A stretch of 64,000 bases of DNA from Xylocopa sonorina (taxonomy: Eukaryota > Arthropoda > Insecta > Hymenoptera > Apidae): NCBI RefSeq assembly GCF_050948175.1, contig NW_027490239.1:496001-560000 (forward strand), in the 5' to 3' direction. The first letter of the stretch is position 1. Each line of letters opens with the position of its first letter. This document shows positions 61,111 to 64,000 of this stretch, piece by piece. The notes below the pieces were generated by a model. The model was not told the DNA's origin. It saw nothing but the letters and a program-made list of their open reading frames with translations, and did not search any database. Both the position numbers and the translations under genes were made by a program.

Positions 61111-62696
61111 TGTGACGTCCGCCCAACCTTACGGTACCTCCTACACCCCCGGCAAAGCCGCACACACCGCCGGCCGCCATTGCAGAGACGATCATACCGA
61201 CACACGGTAACACAGACCGATCGCCGGGCTAAGGCAGCCACCCTCACACCAGTGGTGTTGGACCACACGATCGCGTCACGACGCGTACGTGTCAGATAGC
61301 TGGAGCACGAGCGAGCCCCAGTTTCCACAAGAGGACCATTCCTCGTACTATGAAGAGTTGCCTGTCGTTACGCACCCGTATCCGTACTTTACATACTGTT
61401 ACAATTAAAATTAAGCAAGTTCTAGAATTTAAGCACACTACACTGGAGATACATACATGGCACAGTACACACAAGCTAGTATAAGGCATCTCATGTGTAA
61501 TCCTAATTTTAAGAGCGTACTTAACCGAAATAGGATATAAGCAAAGCGCTCGAGCGAGCGCCAGACGCTCGTGGCTCACGCTAAACGCGCGCGCTCCACC
61601 ACGACCGTCCATCCCACTCCGCAGACCAATCGTCCGTCCCACTCTAGGGCCCCGCGACTCACGCACCAAGCGATCCGAAGAGGTCGCGGGTCCGCGAGCT
61701 GAAAGTGCAGTTCAATTCATCCGCTTCAAGCGTGCGGACCCCTCTGAGGTCTAAACTCTAATTGAAACCGATTTCGACTATTCCAACTCAAACACTAATT
61801 CAATTCTAGTTCCTAATTATAACTCTAATTATATTCTAAAATCATCGACACCTAGTACTTAGTCAACTTTAGTATACGGAAGTAACAGTGTAAGTTTAGT
61901 TTTATTTAGAAAATACTTTATTTCGCCAGTACTTACAATTCTCATTATTTGAAACATTCTTTGTCTTACCATTATTATAAATTCATTTATTACGAAGTCT
62001 TCCAAGAGTTCACGCGTCTTCGAGATCATTCACGAGCTCAAACCTTTAGTCAACCTCGGCAATCGACCAGTTAGAGCGGACCACCGCTTAGCTGCATCGA
62101 CCCACAGCGAGACTAGAGCAAAGACACACGTCAATTTTCCATATTCCTGGACCGGTAAGCTAGAACGTACCACCGCTTAGTGGACCCGTACTGTTTGGAA
62201 TCCGACTCGAATGCGCCGTTCCGGCACATCCAAACGTACTAGCTGTGCGGGAAGGATGAACTTCTTACGATCCCAGGTGCGCAAATACATTGGTGCAACC
62301 GTCGACTCGTGCATATATCACTGCACCGTCTCTTCTTTCGCTGCACACCGTCCGGACAGCCGTCCCGCACCGCCGCATCTATCATCGATCCGCACTGGAG
62401 AGTAGCCTACCACGGTACTCGTCCCGTTGACGATTCCACCTCACAGCCCGTACGCAGGAACCATACCCGAGGACGATCCGGGCCCACGACGATCCCTGCA
62501 GCAAGAATATTGAATATTATCAGCTATCAAGGCACCAAAGGTAAGTCAACGTAATGTTATCCTCGTCAGCGCCTATTTGATACATGTTTCGCGAGGAAAA
62601 AGAGTCCGGACTTCGACGCAATTGTGCGAGCCGAATCGTCTGTGGCTGCGTGTCTCACCGGCTAGCGGTTAGTCATCCGCGATCCGAGACGTGACA
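61111..62696 (+). mobile_element. LTR family 2, complete unit with TTAC target duplication
   Basis: It starts TGTGACGTCC and ends AGACGTGACA, 1,586 bp, flanked by TTAC at 61,107-61,110 and 62,697-62,700. Removing it restores the satellite phrase GATATTACATCTTATCATGA. There is no second LTR, so it is either a solo LTR or a short element. Open frames in its last 500 bp are described below. Confidence 0.88.
62211..62405 (+). CDS. Unidentified frame near 3' end of LTR family 2
   Basis: ATG at 62,211. The first 25 residues are basic (SKRTSCAGRMNFLRSQVRKY) and resemble the start of the frame at 48,950 (minus strand), sharing KRT, FLR and Y[IV]G at similar spacing. After about residue 30 the frame is probably shifted, because a second overlapping frame runs from 62,309 to 62,554. 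It may be a decayed gag start. No function is claimed. Confidence 0.35.
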   Translation: MRRSGTSKRTSCAGRMNFLRSQVRKYIGATVDSCIYHCTVSSFAAHRPDSRPAPPHLSSIRTGE

Positions 62697-64000
62697 TTAC
62701 ATCTTATCATGAGACATAAAAAAAAGATGCAACTTCGCGTATAATGAAGTATTAAATCTCATTGCTTCGAAACGTAAACATTTATTAGCGCTACTCCGTA
62801 GCAAGCAAGTGTGGCATTTAGATTCTTTTGATGTGTAAACAAGAGACACATAACGCGTTGCAGTCAGTATTACATCTTACCATGAGACATAGAAATGAAA
62901 TGCGATATAACACCTTACGATGCATTAGAACTCCATTGCCTCGACACGTAGACATCTAGAAATGCTACTCCGTAGCAAGGCAGTGTTGTAATTAATTTCT
63001 TTTGAAGTGTAAATGGGATATACATAACGCGTTGAGTTGCATATTACATTTTATCACGATACATAGATTTGAGATGCGATTTGGCGTATTATAAAGTGTT
63101 AGAACTTTATTGCTTCGATACGTAGACATCTAGGAATGTTGTTCCGTAGCAAGGAAGGGCGACACTGACATTCATTTATGGTGTAGACGAGATATACATA
63201 GCGCGTAGCATCGAATATTACATTTTATCGAGAGACACAGACATGAGATGCAATATCGCGTTTTATGAAGTATTAGAACTCTGTTGCTTCGATACGTTGA
63301 CATCTAGAAACGATATTCCATCGCATGGAAGGGCGACATGTACATTCTTTTGAAGTGTACACGAGATATATATAAGGCGTTACATTGTATTTTACTTCTT
63401 ATCGCGAGACGTTGATATAAGATGCGATTTCGCGTGTTATGAAGCATTAGATCTCTACTGCTTCGATGCGTATACATCTGAACGCGCGATTCCATCGCAA
63501 GGAAGTGTGGGATTTACATTCCTTTGAAGTGTTGACGAGATATACATAAAGCCTTGTATTGAATATTACATCTTATCATGAGACATAGAAATGAGATGCG
63601 ATATTGCGTTTTATAAAGGGTTACAACTCTATTGCTTCGATACGTAGACATCTAGAAATGCTATTCCGTAGGTAGGAAGTGTGGCGTTTGCTTTCTCTTG
63701 AAGTGTAGACGAGATAGGTATAACTCGTTGCATTGAATGTTACATCTTATCGTGAGACAGAGAAATGATATGAGATATCGCGTTTTATAAAGCATTAGAA
63801 TTGTGTTACTTCGATATGTAGACATCTAGAAACGCTGCTGCGTAGCAGGGAAGGGCGACATTTACATTCTTTTGAAGTGTGGACGAGATATACATAACGC
63901 ATAGCATTGAATGTTATAACTTATCATGAGACATAGAAATGTGATGCGATATCGCGTTTTATAAAGAGATAGAACTCTATTGCTTCGATACGTATACATC
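62697..64000 (-). repeat. 174-bp satellite array, minus orientation, running off the window
   Basis: About 7.5 monomers of a separate variant family, with TCTAGAAATGCTATTCCGTA where the central array has a TCTGCAAACGCTATTTCCTAG form, and CATAACGCGTTG replacing CATAACACTTCG. The same variant occurs at 39,540-39,960 and 41.1-41.7 kb. Confidence 0.93.

Noticed and set aside
13097..64000. CENP-B box in the 174-bp satellite
   Set aside because: No TTCG-x4-A-x2-CGGG pattern was seen in the monomers I read.

Overview
This is a repeat-dominated eukaryotic window, most likely insect pericentromeric or other heterochromatic DNA. The evidence is host-gene relics that keep introns, piggyBac-like, Gypsy-like and R1-clade elements, and AT-rich DNA. 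Hymenoptera would fit, but this is inference. I found no convincing intact protein gene, rRNA, tRNA or CRISPR array; almost all long open frames are satellite or transposon by-products.

Layout. (1) 1-9.4 kb: low-copy-looking DNA with a decayed, intron-bearing HSDL2-like gene (minus strand, 2.9-4.3 kb), a broken R1-like LINE (5.5-7.9 kb), a sliver of a ~132-bp AT satellite and one copy of a ~545-bp repeat. (2) 9.5-13.1 kb: a piggyBac-like element (family B) with a second piggyBac-like element (family A) inserted in its transposase at a TTAA. (3) 13.1-20.3 kb: diverged ~174-bp satellite with several orientation switches. (4) 20.3-26.8 kb: a 5'-truncated solo LTR, then a direct duplicate of 0-1.86 kb that carries a decayed RNF212/Zip3-like meiotic RING gene and a solo LTR with GTAC target duplication. 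(5) 26.8-39.99 kb: a long minus-orientation 174-bp array with higher-order periodicity (348, 522, 1044 and ~2,080 bp), interrupted by two solo LTRs. (6) 39.99-45.6 kb: inverted duplicates of parts of the window (LTR family 2 plus the 545-bp repeat, and piggyBac B without the nested A element), then the 5' end of a third piggyBac (C). (7) 45.6-58.25 kb: older diverged 174-bp satellite alternating with three blocks of ~132-bp AT satellite, one LTR-like insertion and one solo LTR. (8) 58.25-64 kb: a Ty3/Gypsy integrase relic, ~545-bp tandem repeats, an LTR with TTAC target duplication, and more 174-bp satellite.

What ties it together. The window is a layered satellite landscape: homogenised higher-order arrays at about 30-38 kb, with diverged monomers of mixed orientation on both sides. 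Mobile elements entered it, and most LTR elements survive only as solo LTRs. Because several segments occur twice, the window holds its own unoccupied sites: the GTAC target of one solo LTR is empty at 1,495-1,498, and the TTAA target of piggyBac A is empty at 44,174-44,177. These allow relative dating without outside data.

The best candidates for new biology are the satellite itself (exact 174-bp register, conserved palindromes, orientation switches at palindromes, a stop codon lost in one monomer class), two LTR-like units that appear to carry related open frames near their 3' ends, and the RNF212/Zip3-like relic. All homology calls come from reading translations by eye; no database search was run.
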